A stretch of DNA of 64,000 bases, taken from assembly GCF_014639655.1 (NCBI RefSeq), contig NZ_BMGB01000001.1, forward strand, positions 2,186,882-2,250,881. The letters are read 5' to 3'. The notes beneath the pieces are model-generated. The model saw nothing but the letters and a program-made list of their open reading frames with translations, had not been told where the DNA came from and searched no databases. A program made the position numbers and the translations under genes. Shown piece by piece: positions 40,323 to 50,001 of this stretch. Numbering within the stretch: position 1 is the first letter of the stretch; each line of letters starts with the position of its first letter. Source of the stretch: Conyzicola nivalis (GTDB lineage Bacteria > Actinomycetota > Actinomycetes > Actinomycetales > Microbacteriaceae).

Positions 40323-41231
40323 CTAGCGCGAGTCTGCGGGATTCAGATCGAGCGAGTGGAGAAGGTCGCGTACCCGGGCTTCGATGTCGTCTCGGATGTC
40401 ACGGACCCGGGTCAGCGGAAGGCCCACCGGGTCTTCGAGGTCCCAGTCGAGGTAGCGACGGCCCGGGTAGACCGGGCAGGCATCGCCGCAGCCCATCGTG
40501 ACCACGACGTCGGCTGCGCGCACGACGTCGTCGGTGAGCGGTTTCGGGTACTCGCCTCCGATCGGCACCCCGATCTCGTCGAGAGCGGAGATGATGACGG
40601 ACCGCACGGCGCTCGCCGGCGCGGAACCGGCGGTGCGCACGCTGACCCTGTCTCCGGCGAGATGGCGGAGGATGCCGGCGGCCATCTGCGAGCGGCCCGC
40701 GTTCTGCACACAGACGAACAGCACCTCGGGCACGCCCTCCCCGTCGGGCAGGGCGGACGCGGCGAGCGCCGAGAGCCTGTCCGCCGCGAACCTCGACGTT
40801 AGCGACGGGAGATTGCGGGTGATGTGCGACTGATCCGCCAGCAGCCCGTGGCTCTCTCGAACGTAGCGCTCGACGGTTTCGGGCGCGAAGGTGCCGGCAA
40901 AGCGACCGGCGAGGTCGGCGGAGATCCGCTCGAGCACGTCGGGGGCGATCGCGGGCGGGAGCTCTGACCGCAGCACGTCCGTCACCCGGTCGATCTGCTC
41001 GGGGCTGACCGAGTACCAGACATTTCGACCCTCGGGCTCGCGTTCGAGCAATCCCTCGTCGAAGAGCGCCTTGACGTGGTGGCTCACTGTGGGTTGCCGC
41101 AACCCGAGTTCGACGGCCAGGTGACCGACGAGCGCACGCCCCTCCGCGCCCTCCAGAATGAGCGACATGATGCGCGCCCGCGTCGGATCCGCGAGCAATC
41201 GCAGCTCGGCGGTGGATCCTCCGGTAACCAT
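40323..41231 (-). CDS. ArsR-ArsC fusion: HTH regulator joined to LMW-phosphatase arsenate reductase
   Basis: A 302-residue three-part protein. Residues 8-88 form an ArsR winged helix (LADPTRARIMSLILEGAEGR, then LRQPTVSHHVKALFDEGLLE). Residues about 95-160 are a three-helix bundle dimerisation-type segment. Residues 168-302 are an ArsC domain with Cys174 and Arg180 (CVQNAGRSQM) and MGCGDACP. The HTH lacks the classical arsenite-binding cysteines, so sensing may depend on the enzyme domain. Similar fusions are known in actinobacteria. It starts inside its presumed operator. Confidence 0.92.
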   Translation of the reverse strand: MVTGGSTAELRLLADPTRARIMSLILEGAEGRALVGHLAVELGLRQPTVSHHVKALFDEGLLEREPEGRNVWYSVSPEQIDRVTDVLRSELPPAIAPDVLERISADLAGRFAGTFAPETVERYVRESHGLLADQSHITRNLPSLTSRFAADRLSALAASALPDGEGVPEVLFVCVQNAGRSQMAAGILRHLAGDRVSVRTAGSAPASAVRSVIISALDEIGVPIGGEYPKPLTDDVVRAADVVVTMGCGDACPVYPGRRYLDWDLEDPVGLPLTRVRDIRDDIEARVRDLLHSLDLNPADSR

Positions 41232-41246
41232 AGATAGAAGTCTATG
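41229..41246. promoter_or_regulatory. ars operator at the ArsR-ArsC start
   Basis: CATAGA-TAGAAG-TCTATG; its first three bases are the complement of the fusion gene's ATG. Same half-sites as 40299-40316. It also lies 38 bp upstream of the divergent permease gene and could affect it. Confidence 0.85.
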
Positions 41247-41283
41247 CGTGCGCGTTGTCGCGGCGCGAGTAGTGTCGTGCCTC

Positions 41284-43263
41284 GTGACCACACCTTCCGA
41301 CGCGATCCCCGAGGTCGTCTCGCTGCGACAGACGAAGCGGGATACCGAGCCGAGTCCACTGGGTAAGTGGCTGCTGGCCAACAAGGTGGCGCCGGCCGGA
41401 CCGGAGGCGGGCGAGAAGAACCAGACGCACTCGTGGTGGAAGGTGATGACGCTCACCGGCGTGGACTACTTCTCGACGCTGTCGTACCTGCCGGCGATCG
41501 CCGTACTCGCGGCAGGCGCGCTCTCCCCCGTCGCGACTCTGCTCATCGTGGTGCTCACGCTGTTCGGCATGCTCCCCATGTACCGCCGCGTCGCGAAGCA
41601 GAGCCCGCACGGCCAGGGCTCGGTGGCAATGCTCGAGAAGCTGCTTCCGTTCTGGCGGGGGAAGATCTTCGTCCTCGTGCTGCTCGGCTTCGTCGCGACA
41701 TCCTGGATCATCACCATCACGCTGTCCAGTGCCGACGCGACCGTGCACCTGCTCGAGAACCCGTTCGTGCCCGAGGCGCTGCGCGGCGCGAACGTGATCG
41801 TCACCGTGATTCTGCTGCTCGTTCTCGGCGGCGTCTTCCTGCTCGGCTTCAACGAGGCCGTCAACGTCGCCATTCCGCTCGTCGCGGTCTTCCTTCTACT
41901 GAACGCCATCGTGATCGGCGTCTCGATCGCGGCCATCGTCGCCGAACCGGGCAGTCTGCAGAACTGGCTCGAGCGGCTGACCGCCAGCAGCGGTAACTTC
42001 GGCGACGTCGCGAGAACCGCGGTCTTCGCGTTTCCCCTGCTCGTGCTGGGGCTCTCCGGTTTTGAGACCGGCGTGAGCATGATGCCGCTCGTCAAGTCCG
42101 ACGGCTTCACCGAGTTCCAGGTGCTCGCGTCGCGCGTGCGCAACACCCGCAAACTGCTCACCACGGCGGCGGTCATCATGAGCGCCTACTTGCTCGCCAC
42201 CAGCGTCGTCACCACGGTGCTCATCCCCGCGGAGGAGTTCGAGGAGGGCGGGGAGGCCAACGGCCGCGCCCTCGCCTACCTTGCGCACCTCTATCTCGGG
42301 GAAGGCTTCGGCACCGTCTACGACATCAGCAGCGTGCTCATCCTCTGGTTCGCCGGGGCCTCGGCGATGGCGGGACTGATCAACATCGTCCCCCGGTACC
42401 TGCCGTCGTACGGCATGGCGCCGGAGTGGAGCAAGGCCATCCGGCCGGTCGTGCTCGTCTACACCGGCATCAGCATCATCATCACGATCGCCTTCAACGC
42501 CGACGTCAACGCGCAGGCCGGAGCGTATGCGACCGGCATCCTCGCCATGATGGTGTCCGGGGCGGTCGCGGTCACCATCGCGGCGGTGCGCAAGCGCGAA
42601 CGCCGCGCCACTTTCGGCTTCTCGGTGCTCACCGCGGTGCTGATCTACGCGCTGCTCGCGAACGTGATCGAGAAGCCCGACGGTATCGCCATCTCGAGCC
42701 TGTTCATCGCCGGCATCATCACGGTCTCGATCATCTCGCGCGCGTATCGCGCCACCGAGCTGCGCGTCGAGCGGGTGGAGTTCAACGCGACTGCACGGCG
42801 GCTTATCGCCGAGGCCCTCTCCGTCGACGGTCAGCTGAACCTCATCGCCAACCGCCGCCAGACCGGGCACGCCGACGAATACGCCGAGAAGGAGGCCTCG
42901 CAGCGGGGCATGAACCCCGTGCCGTCCACCTCGAAGGTGCTCTTCCTCGAGGTGGACGTGGTCGACCCGTCGACGTTCCGCCAGACGCTCAACGTGCGCG
43001 GTGTCGAAGTGGGCGAGTTCCTGATCCTCCGCATCGACAGCGCGGTGGTGCCCAACACCATCGCCGCCACCCTGCTCGCGCTGCAGGAGGCGACGGGAGT
43101 GCGGCCCCAGTGCCATTTCGAGTGGGCTGAGGGCAATCCGATCGCGTACCTGTTCAAGTACCTACTGCTGGGCCGGGGCGACACCGCGCCGCTCGTGCGC
43201 GAGATTCTGCGCGAGGCGGAGAAGGACCCGAAGCAGCGCCCCGGAATCCACGTCGGCGGCTGA
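41284..43263 (+). CDS. APC-superfamily amino acid permease with C-terminal cytoplasmic domain
   Basis: A 659-residue transporter with about twelve membrane helices in residues 45-510 (TLTGVDYFSTLSYLPAIAVL, FAFPLLVLGLSGFETGVSMM, FAGASAMAGLINIVPRYLPS) and a soluble tail of about 150 residues. That tail resembles the regulatory domain of the amino-acid/KUP-like permeases of actinobacteria. The substrate is not known. The GTG at 41284 was chosen for lack of a better start. It is divergent from the ArsR-ArsC fusion. Confidence 0.88.
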   Translation: MTTPSDAIPEVVSLRQTKRDTEPSPLGKWLLANKVAPAGPEAGEKNQTHSWWKVMTLTGVDYFSTLSYLPAIAVLAAGALSPVATLLIVVLTLFGMLPMYRRVAKQSPHGQGSVAMLEKLLPFWRGKIFVLVLLGFVATSWIITITLSSADATVHLLENPFVPEALRGANVIVTVILLLVLGGVFLLGFNEAVNVAIPLVAVFLLLNAIVIGVSIAAIVAEPGSLQNWLERLTASSGNFGDVARTAVFAFPLLVLGLSGFETGVSMMPLVKSDGFTEFQVLASRVRNTRKLLTTAAVIMSAYLLATSVVTTVLIPAEEFEEGGEANGRALAYLAHLYLGEGFGTVYDISSVLILWFAGASAMAGLINIVPRYLPSYGMAPEWSKAIRPVVLVYTGISIIITIAFNADVNAQAGAYATGILAMMVSGAVAVTIAAVRKRERRATFGFSVLTAVLIYALLANVIEKPDGIAISSLFIAGIITVSIISRAYRATELRVERVEFNATARRLIAEALSVDGQLNLIANRRQTGHADEYAEKEASQRGMNPVPSTSKVLFLEVDVVDPSTFRQTLNVRGVEVGEFLILRIDSAVVPNTIAATLLALQEATGVRPQCHFEWAEGNPIAYLFKYLLLGRGDTAPLVREILREAEKDPKQRPGIHVGG

Positions 43264-43342
43264 TCGCTCAGACCTTGATGTCGTGCGGCAGGGTGACCCG
43301 AGGCACGGGATGACCTCGAGATCGCCCTCGACGAGCCAGCGC

Positions 43343-44080
43343 CTACCAGGCGACGGGGCCGTCGTCGTCGGTGAAGGTGCCGGTGGGTCCGTCGGCGTCG
43401 ATCGTCGCCATGCGCACCGCGGACGCAGCTCCTTCGGCGGGAGTGCGAACGCCCCTGTGGTTGTTCAGGTCGGTCGCGACGAAGCCGGGGCAGACGGCGT
43501 TCACCAGGATGCGTTCCCCGATCAGGTCGCGGGCGTACATCATGGTGACGGCCGTGAGCGCGGTCTTGGAAGGAACGTATCCGAGCGCGATCGGGTCGGT
43601 GTTCGCGAAGTCGGAGATGGCGGTCAAGGAGCCAGCGCTGCTGGAGACGTTCACGATGCGCGGAACGGTCGACCGACGTAGTAACGGCAGGAAGGCGCTG
43701 GTGACCGTGATGACCCCGAACACGTTCGTCTCGAAAACGAAGCGCACGTGCTCGACGTCGGCGGACCGAGGCGACTGGCCGGCGAAGTCCGCTCCAGGCC
43801 GGTGGCTGATGCCGGCGTTGTTGATCAGGGCGTCGAGGCGACCGAACCGGCGGCGGATCGTGTCGGCGGCGGCGTGAACGGAAGCGGTGTCGGTGACGTC
43901 GAGGGCGACAGCGGTGACGTCGCCGCCGGCCGCGCGCAGCTCCGCGGCCGCGACCTCGCCTCGCTCGAGGCTCCGCGCGCCGATGACGACGGTGTGACCG
44001 AGGTCTGCGAGCTGGGCGGCGATTTCGCGCCCGATTCCTTTGTTGCCCCCGGTGACGAGGGCGATCATGGGGTCGTTCAT
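43343..44080 (-). CDS. SDR family NAD(P)-dependent oxidoreductase
   Basis: A 245-residue classical SDR: TGGNKGIGRE at 10-19, LDVTD at 60-64, NNAG at 87-90, catalytic Ser in NVSSSAGS (about 147) and YVPSK (Tyr168/Lys172). It ends in DDDGPVAW, like the SDR at 1084-1776. RBS AAGGAT precedes the ATG. It is divergent from an AraC-type regulator, the probable controller; the substrate is unknown. Confidence 0.92.
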   Translation of the reverse strand: MNDPMIALVTGGNKGIGREIAAQLADLGHTVVIGARSLERGEVAAAELRAAGGDVTAVALDVTDTASVHAAADTIRRRFGRLDALINNAGISHRPGADFAGQSPRSADVEHVRFVFETNVFGVITVTSAFLPLLRRSTVPRIVNVSSSAGSLTAISDFANTDPIALGYVPSKTALTAVTMMYARDLIGERILVNAVCPGFVATDLNNHRGVRTPAEGAASAVRMATIDADGPTGTFTDDDGPVAW

Positions 44081-44156
44081 GTTGTGGGGTAATCCTTCGA
44101 TGTACGCGTTGGTGGGCGCCTTTTGGCGCTCGTCCCAGCCTGCCCCTCGAAAACCA

Positions 44157-44197
44157 GATTATGAATAATCAGACATCCGTTTTTTATGCTCTATAGT
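44157..44197. promoter_or_regulatory. palindrome and -10 of the araC-type gene
   Basis: A perfect repeat GATTAT-GA-ATAATC (44157-44170) lies in the divergent intergenic region. TATAGT (44192-44197) ends 6 nt before the ATG of the AraC-type gene, suggesting leaderless transcription. Confidence 0.65.
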
Positions 44198-44203
44198 CCA
44201 GTT

Positions 44204-45145
44204 ATGCCCGCCGATCGCCTCTCCCAGATCCTCGACCTCATCGAGGTCAAAAGCGTCGTCTCCGGCGGATCCGCGGTGCGCGGGCGTTGGCGTACTGACA
44301 GCCGCATCGCCGACGACCTCAAGTTCATCGCGGTCGTACGGGGTAGCGCGCGACTGGACACCGACGGTCTGGCCGAGCCGATCGAGTTGCGGCAGGGAGA
44401 CGTCGCGGTCTTGAACGGCCGCTCGCGGCTGACCCTCGAGGGTGGCATCGGTGACGAGACGCCGACGCTGGTGGAGCCGCCCGCGTCGGGATCGGCGATC
44501 GACGACCGCGAAGCGAACGCGGACGATGCCGACGTGCTCATCGGCGGCCGCGTGGAACTGAACGCGACGGGTCGGCACCTGCTGCTTCGGGCGCTGCCCC
44601 CGGTACTGCACGTCGGACAGGCGAGCTCGGTCGGACCCCAACTGCGGGGTCACGTGCAACGGTTGTTCGAAGAGATCCTGTCGAACCGCGTCGGTTCCGA
44701 CTTCGCGATCCGACAGTACGGTCAGCTTCTGGTGCTCGACGTCGTGCGCGGGTTCATGCACGACGGGGACATGCCCGCCGGCTGGCTGAAGCTTCTCGCC
44801 GACGAACGCCTCCGCCCCGCGCTCGCACTGATCCACGAGCAACCCGGCAAAGCGTGGAGCCTGGAGGACCTCGCGAGCGCGTCGTCCATGTCCCGCTCCA
44901 CGTTCGCCCTCAGGTTCCGCCAGACCGCCGGCACTCCCCCGCTGTCGTACCTCATCGATTGGCGCATGCTGATCGCCCAGAAGGCGCTCCGCGCGGCGGA
45001 CACCCGCATCCGCCCGCTCGCGCTCGAACTCGGCTATTCCTCTGAGAGCGCGTTCAGTACGGCGTTCAAGCGGCACGTCGGGGAGTCCCCGCTCAGTTTT
45101 CGAGCGGGCGCGGCCAGGCGAAAACCCTCACCGCCCGAGGCCTGA
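44204..45145 (+). CDS. AraC-family transcriptional regulator (cupin type)
   Basis: A 313-residue regulator. The N-terminal about 170 residues are an AraC-binding/cupin_6 domain (RGSARLDTDGLAEPIELRQG, DVAVLNGRSRLTL). The C-terminal double helix-turn-helix spans about 205-305 (WSLEDLASASSMSRSTFALR, then ALELGYSSESAFSTAFKRHV). It probably activates the divergent SDR gene in response to a small molecule. Confidence 0.92.
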   Translation: MPADRLSQILDLIEVKSVVSGGSAVRGRWRTDSRIADDLKFIAVVRGSARLDTDGLAEPIELRQGDVAVLNGRSRLTLEGGIGDETPTLVEPPASGSAIDDREANADDADVLIGGRVELNATGRHLLLRALPPVLHVGQASSVGPQLRGHVQRLFEEILSNRVGSDFAIRQYGQLLVLDVVRGFMHDGDMPAGWLKLLADERLRPALALIHEQPGKAWSLEDLASASSMSRSTFALRFRQTAGTPPLSYLIDWRMLIAQKALRAADTRIRPLALELGYSSESAFSTAFKRHVGESPLSFRAGAARRKPSPPEA

Positions 45146-45181
45146 CGGCGTGCGGGTGAGGTCGCGAAGTCGGAAACGCAA

Positions 45182-45214
45182 AAACCCGCTAGATCTAGGC
45201 GATCTAGCGGGTTT
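45182..45214 (-). terminator. Rho-independent terminator of tRNA-Ser(GCU)
   Basis: A perfect 14-bp stem (AAACCCGCTAGATC / GATCTAGCGGGTTT) with a 5-nt loop. On the minus strand it ends in a run of five T, directly downstream of the tRNA. Confidence 0.9.
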
Positions 45215-45220
45215 GAAGTG

Positions 45221-45309
45221 CGGAGACGGAGGGATTTGAACCCTCGGTACCCGTTAGGGTACTCCACCTTAGCAGGGTGGTGCACTAGGCCGAACTATGC
45301 GACGTCTCC
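45221..45309 (-). tRNA. tRNA-Ser (anticodon GCU)
   Basis: A class II cloverleaf with acceptor GGAGACG/CGTCTCC, anticodon stem CCACC/GGTGG with loop CTGCTAA, a long variable arm (GTACCC...GGGTAC) and T-arm GTTCAAAT. Discriminator is G. CCA is not encoded. Confidence 0.95.
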
Positions 45310-45390
45310 CTAGTTGTTCGTCAGCAATCATAGCCAATTGCGGCGACCGGTTTGTACGCGGCCCCACAATGGCCCACGCGCGTGGCCCGA

Positions 45391-46656
45391 TTACTTACCC
45401 GAGAACGACTTCGAGCAGGTGTAGTCGGCAGCCGTCTGCCCCGTGATGTCGAGGGTCTCCACGGGAGCGGCCGTCGCTGTGGCGGCAGCCGACGGGTCGG
45501 CGGTCGCGGCCGGGTCCGGCGTAGCCGGATCGGCCACGGGCGCGTTGGGGTCGATGGTCGACCCCTTGTCGTCGCCGACCGCGGCGAGGGCGAACGGCGT
45601 ATCCGACTTGATCAGGTCGAACAGCTCCTGAGCCTTCGCCTTCACCGGCGCGACCTTGCCCGAGTAGACGCCGTCGGCTCCGGTGGTGCCCGGGTACTGC
45701 ACGAACGTCACCGACTCCAGCGGGATGTCTTTGAGGGCGAGCGCGATCGACGCGAGAGTGTCGAGGTTCGAGAAGCCCTGCGACAGCGTCATGTTCGCCG
45801 TCGCGGCCTTGGCCAGGTTGTAGATCTTCAGCGGGTCGCCGAGCGTCTCGCTGCTCTTGAGCGTGCGCACCAGCGACGACAGGTAGACCTGCTGCGAAGA
45901 AATGCGGGTGAGGTCGCTGCCGTCGCCCACGCCGTGGCGGGTGCGCAGGAAGGCGAGCGCGTCGGCGCCGCTCAGCGTGTAGGTGCCGGCGGCGGGAAGG
46001 TTGAGTCCGGTGTAGCGGTCCTTGATCGGCGCGTCCACGCAGACGTCGACTCCACCGACGGCGTCGGACATCTGGATGACACCGTTGAAGGTGATGAGGC
46101 CCGCGAACTGGATGTCGAGCCCGGTGAGCGCCTGGACGGTCAGCACGGTGCAGGGAAGTCCGCCGTAGTAGAGCGTCTCGTTGATGGGGCGCGCCGACAT
46201 CGCCGAGTTCGTTCCGGTGCCGTCGGCCTGCGGGCATGACGGGATCGGCACGACGAGGTCGCGGGGGAAGCTCACGGCGACCGCGTTGGTCTGGTCTTCG
46301 GAGACGTGCAGCAGCATGGTGACGTCGTTGAGGTTTGCGTCGCCTCGTCCGTCGCATCCGGAATCGTCTTCGCACTTGTCGCTACCGACGATGAGAATGT
46401 TGAATCCGCCATCGAACGCACCGATGCTCGGCGGCGGACCCTCGGTCTCGCCGACGAGGGAGACGGTGGTGATGGAGTCTTTGATCTGGGAGAAGACCAG
46501 TGCGCCGACGGATGCTCCGCTGACGAGAACCACGACGAGGGCGGCGCCCACGAACTTGAGTATGGTCGGCCACGGGCTCGACTTTTTGAGGCGGCCGTGA
46601 CGGGCGATCCCGGCCGCGGTAGCCGACCTGTTTGATCGAGGACGAAGGTCACTCAT
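45391..46656 (-). CDS. LytR-CpsA-Psr (LCP) family cell-wall ligase
   Basis: A 421-residue protein. A cytoplasmic basic N-terminus and one membrane helix (about 33-56) anchor an extracellular LCP domain (about 85-320). That domain carries FNILIVGSD, SFPRDLVV (phosphate-binding Arg/Asp) and the LTRISSQQVYLSSLV signature. The Ala/Pro/Thr-rich linker at about 365-400 precedes the C-terminus. LCP enzymes transfer glycopolymers to peptidoglycan. It lies between two serine tRNA genes. Confidence 0.93.
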   Translation of the reverse strand: MSDLRPRSNRSATAAGIARHGRLKKSSPWPTILKFVGAALVVVLVSGASVGALVFSQIKDSITTVSLVGETEGPPPSIGAFDGGFNILIVGSDKCEDDSGCDGRGDANLNDVTMLLHVSEDQTNAVAVSFPRDLVVPIPSCPQADGTGTNSAMSARPINETLYYGGLPCTVLTVQALTGLDIQFAGLITFNGVIQMSDAVGGVDVCVDAPIKDRYTGLNLPAAGTYTLSGADALAFLRTRHGVGDGSDLTRISSQQVYLSSLVRTLKSSETLGDPLKIYNLAKAATANMTLSQGFSNLDTLASIALALKDIPLESVTFVQYPGTTGADGVYSGKVAPVKAKAQELFDLIKSDTPFALAAVGDDKGSTIDPNAPVADPATPDPAATADPSAAATATAAPVETLDITGQTAADYTCSKSFSGK

Positions 46657-46698
46657 CTCAGATCCCTTCGGTAATAGAACGGGGTGAAGACATAGACG

Positions 46699-46783
46699 CG
46701 GAGGGCGTGGGATTCGAACCCACGAATGCTTTCACATCACCAGTTTTCAAGACTGGCTCCATCGGCCGCTCGGACAGCCCTCC
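46699..46783 (-). tRNA. tRNA-Ser (anticodon UGA)
   Basis: A class II cloverleaf with acceptor GGAGGGC/GCCCTCC, anticodon stem CCAGT/ACTGG with loop CTTGAAA, a long variable arm and T-arm GTTCGAAT. Discriminator is G; CCA is not encoded. Confidence 0.95.
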
Positions 46784-46860
46784 AGGAGAAACCAAGTCCC
46801 GAGTGTAACCGACCGGCAACCTTCAACCCTGAATATAAGCCTGCGGCGCGGTAAACCCGG

Positions 46861-47682
46861 TCACAACGTCTCGAGAACCCGGGCGACGCCCGCGTTCAGA
46901 TCGGTCTCGGTGGTTTCGTTCGCCGCGGCGACGACCTCGGCCGGCGCCTGTCCCATCGCGACACCACGGCCCTCGGCGGACGCCCATTCGAGCATCTCGA
47001 TATCGTTGCGTCCGTCGCCGACCGCCATCACGCGCGAGCGAGGGATGTCGAGCAACGCGCGCACCCGCTCGAGCGCGGTCGACTTGTTGACGCCGTCGGG
47101 CGCGATGTCGAGCCAGGCGGTCCAGCCGACGTTGTAGCTCACCTTGTGCAGGCCCATGCGCTCGACGACGGAGAGGAAGTCTTCGATGTCGTGTTCGGGC
47201 GAGATCACCACGACGCGGGTCGCCTCGTGGGTGAGCAGCTCCTCGAACTCGACCTTCACGCTCGAGGCGCCGAGCGTGCCGTCGGGGAAGAAGCCGGTGA
47301 AGCGGTACAGCCCGGTCTCGTCTTCCACGGCGTAGTGCGCGGCGGAGAGGTTCGACTTGATGGTCGACAGCACCTCCCCCGGGTTGAAGGTCTCGACGAA
47401 GTGGCGGGAGTAGCCGGCGGGTGCGTCGGCGTCGCGCTTCAGGGTGATCGCGCCGTTGGAGCAGACCAGGTAGTCGGGCGTGATGCCGAGCCGGTCGAGC
47501 ACGGGCAGGGTCATCGCGACCGAACGCCCCGTCGCGAGCATCACCTCGTGGCCGATCGCGCTAGTGCGCGTGACCTGTTCGAGCACGTCGTCGCCGAGCG
47601 TTCCGTCCTCGTGCAGAACGGTGCCGTCGATGTCGAGCGCGACCAGCCAGCGGTCGGACGTCATCGCCTGGTCGGGCGTCAT
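46861..47682 (-). CDS. HAD-superfamily Cof-type phosphatase
   Basis: A 273-residue HAD hydrolase: motif [13 protein letters not shown] with the nucleophilic Asp, motif II LATGRS and motif [16 protein letters not shown]. The C2-type cap lies in between. The substrate is probably a sugar phosphate or flavin-related phosphate but is unknown. The ATG at 47682 overlaps the serS stop (ATGA), so it is co-translated with serS; an alternative in-frame ATG lies at 47664. Confidence 0.9.
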   Translation of the reverse strand: MTPDQAMTSDRWLVALDIDGTVLHEDGTLGDDVLEQVTRTSAIGHEVMLATGRSVAMTLPVLDRLGITPDYLVCSNGAITLKRDADAPAGYSRHFVETFNPGEVLSTIKSNLSAAHYAVEDETGLYRFTGFFPDGTLGASSVKVEFEELLTHEATRVVVISPEHDIEDFLSVVERMGLHKVSYNVGWTAWLDIAPDGVNKSTALERVRALLDIPRSRVMAVGDGRNDIEMLEWASAEGRGVAMGQAPAEVVAAANETTETDLNAGVARVLETL

Positions 47683-48947
47683 CGGTCGACCGGCTCGAAG
47701 ATCTCGAGTCCGCCGAGGTAGGGGCGCAGCGCCTCGGGCACCACGACCGAGCCGTCGGCCTTCTGGTGCGTCTCGAGGATCGCCACCAGCCAACGGGTGG
47801 TGGCGAGCGTGCCGTTGAGGGTCGAGACCGGCGTGGTCTTGCCGTTCTCGCCCCGGAACCGGATGTCGAGGCGGCGCGCCTGGTACGTGGTGCAGTTGCT
47901 CGTCGAGGTGAGCTCGCGGTACGTGCCCTGGGTGGGAACCCAGGCCTCGATGTCGAACTTGCGGGCGGCGCTCGAGCCGAGGTCGCCGGCTGCCACGTCG
48001 ATCACGCGGTAGCTGAGCCCGCAGGCCTGCAGCATCGACTCCTGGAATCCGACGAGCTTGTCGTGCTCGGCCTCGGCGAGGTCGGGGTGCACGTAGCTGA
48101 ACATCTCCAGCTTGTTGAACTGGTGCACGCGGAGGATGCCGCGGTTGTCCTTGCCCGCGGAACCGGCCTCGCGGCGGTAGCAGGTGCTCCAGCCTGCGTA
48201 GCGCAGCGGCCCGTCGCTCAGGTCGAGGATCTCGTCGGAGTGGTATCCGGCGAGCGCCACCTCGCTCGTGCCGGTGAGGTAGAGGTCGTCGGCCGGCAGG
48301 TAGTAGATCTCGTCGGCGTGCTCGCCGAGGAAGCCGGTGCCCGCCATGATCTCGGGCCGCACGAGCGTGGGCGTGATCAGCGGCACGAAGTCTTCGGCGA
48401 GCGCCTTGTCGAGCGCCATGTTCATCAGCGCCAGCTCGAGGCGGGCGCCGACGCCGCGCAGGAAGTAGAAGCGGCTGCCGCTCACCTTGGTGCCGCGGGT
48501 GATATCGATCGCCTTGAGCATCTCGCCGAGTTCGGCGTGGTCGCGCGGCTCGAAGTCGAAGCTCGCCTTCTCGCCCACCTCGCGGAGGGTGGTGAAGTTC
48601 TCTTCGCCGCCGGCGGGCACGCCGTCGATGATGGGGTTGGCGATCGCGCCGACGGTGCGCGTGAACTGCGCCTCGGCCTCGACCGTCGCCTGCTGGGCCA
48701 CCTTGACTCGCGCCGCCAGTTCCTGAGCCTGGGCGACCAGCGCACGCTTCTCGTCTTTCGGGGCCGCGGCGACCGTCTTTCCGAACACGTTCTGCTCGGC
48801 GCGGAGGTTCTCGAACTCGCCGATCGACTCGCGGCGGCGGGAATCGGCGGCGACCGCGTCATCCACCAGAGAGACAGACGCACCGCGCGCCTCCTGCGAA
48901 CGACGGAGGATTTCGGGGTTTTCGCGCAGAATCTGTGGATCAATCAC
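47679..48947 (-). CDS. serS: seryl-tRNA synthetase
   Basis: A 422-residue class II aminoacyl-tRNA synthetase. The N-terminal helical hairpin (about 25-105) reaches the long variable arm of tRNA-Ser. The catalytic domain has motif 2 ([20 protein letters not shown]) and motif 3 ([15 protein letters not shown]). Length is normal. Essential. It is followed by the HAD phosphatase gene and lies near two of its substrate tRNAs. Confidence 0.97.
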   Translation of the reverse strand: MIDPQILRENPEILRRSQEARGASVSLVDDAVAADSRRRESIGEFENLRAEQNVFGKTVAAAPKDEKRALVAQAQELAARVKVAQQATVEAEAQFTRTVGAIANPIIDGVPAGGEENFTTLREVGEKASFDFEPRDHAELGEMLKAIDITRGTKVSGSRFYFLRGVGARLELALMNMALDKALAEDFVPLITPTLVRPEIMAGTGFLGEHADEIYYLPADDLYLTGTSEVALAGYHSDEILDLSDGPLRYAGWSTCYRREAGSAGKDNRGILRVHQFNKLEMFSYVHPDLAEAEHDKLVGFQESMLQACGLSYRVIDVAAGDLGSSAARKFDIEAWVPTQGTYRELTSTSNCTTYQARRLDIRFRGENGKTTPVSTLNGTLATTRWLVAILETHQKADGSVVVPEALRPYLGGLEIFEPVDR

Positions 48948-49011
48948 CCGGCCAGTCTAGTTTGCGCGCGATTCCAAACGGCATCGGCAGCGTTGCCGTA
49001 CGGTGAGAGCC

Positions 49012-50001
49012 GTGCCCACCCCGAAGCGATCGCCGAACCGACGCGCGGCGGTCATCTACAACCCGCTCAAGGTAGACATCCTTGCCCTCGAAACGGTGGT
49101 GGCCTCGGCCGCCAAGGAGGCCGGCTGGCGCCGCACCCTGTGGTTCGCGACGACCGTGGAGGACGCCGGCCAGCTTCTCGTCGCCGAGGCGATCAGGCGC
49201 GGCGCGACCATGGTGATGGCCGCGGGCGGCGACGGCACGGTGCGCGCCGTGGCCGAGGGGCTACGCGACACCGGCGTCGCGATGGCGCTGCTTCCCTCCG
49301 GCACGGGCAACCTGCTGGCCCGCAACCTCGACATCCCGTTCGGCAACCTCGCCGAGACCGTCGCCACGGCCTTCACCGGCGTCGACCGCACAATCGACCT
49401 CGGGCTCGCGTCGATCGTGCGCGACAACGGCGACGTCGAAGAGCACGTGTTCCTCGTGATGGCCGGCCTCGGGCTCGACGCGAAGATGATCGCGAAGACC
49501 AGCCCGAAGCTCAAGAAGGCGGTCGGTTGGCTCGCCTACGTCGACGCCATCGGCCGGTCGCTCCCCGAAATCAAGCCGGTGAAGCTGCGTGTGAGCATCG
49601 ACGGCGAGACGGAGCGCAGCGTCAACGTGCACACCATCATCATCGGCAACTGCGGCAAGCTTCCCGGCGGCATCCTGCTCATCCCCGACGCCCGGCCCGA
49701 CGACGGCATTCTCGACTTCGTGGCGCTGCGTCCGCGCGGGCCGTTCGGCTGGCTCAATGTGTGGAACAAGTTGGCGTGGGAGAACGGTGTGCTGCGCAAG
49801 AGCGCGCTCGGCCGCCGCATCATCGACCTGTCACGCGACGTGAAGGACGTCGTGTACCTCAGGGGCAAAGACCTGCGGATGACCGTGGAGACACCGCAGC
49901 AGTTCCAGCTCGACGGCGACGAGTTCGGCGAGGCGAAGTCGGTGCACTCCTGGGTCGACCCCGGCGCGCTGACCGTGCGGGTGCCCGCCGGTTCGTTCTA
50001 G
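49012..50001 (+). CDS. diacylglycerol kinase-family lipid kinase
   Basis: A 329-residue DAGK-catalytic protein: AVIYNPLKV at the N-terminus, AAGGDGTVRAVAEGL (phosphate-binding) and LLPSGTGNLLARNL, with a C-terminal YegS-like sheet domain. It phosphorylates a lipid, probably diacylglycerol, at the membrane. GTG 49012 was chosen because TACGGT (48999-49004) ends 7 nt before it; GTG 49003 overlaps that hexamer. It overlaps pheA by 4 bp at the 3' ends. Confidence 0.92.
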   Translation: MPTPKRSPNRRAAVIYNPLKVDILALETVVASAAKEAGWRRTLWFATTVEDAGQLLVAEAIRRGATMVMAAGGDGTVRAVAEGLRDTGVAMALLPSGTGNLLARNLDIPFGNLAETVATAFTGVDRTIDLGLASIVRDNGDVEEHVFLVMAGLGLDAKMIAKTSPKLKKAVGWLAYVDAIGRSLPEIKPVKLRVSIDGETERSVNVHTIIIGNCGKLPGGILLIPDARPDDGILDFVALRPRGPFGWLNVWNKLAWENGVLRKSALGRRIIDLSRDVKDVVYLRGKDLRMTVETPQQFQLDGDEFGEAKSVHSWVDPGALTVRVPAGSF

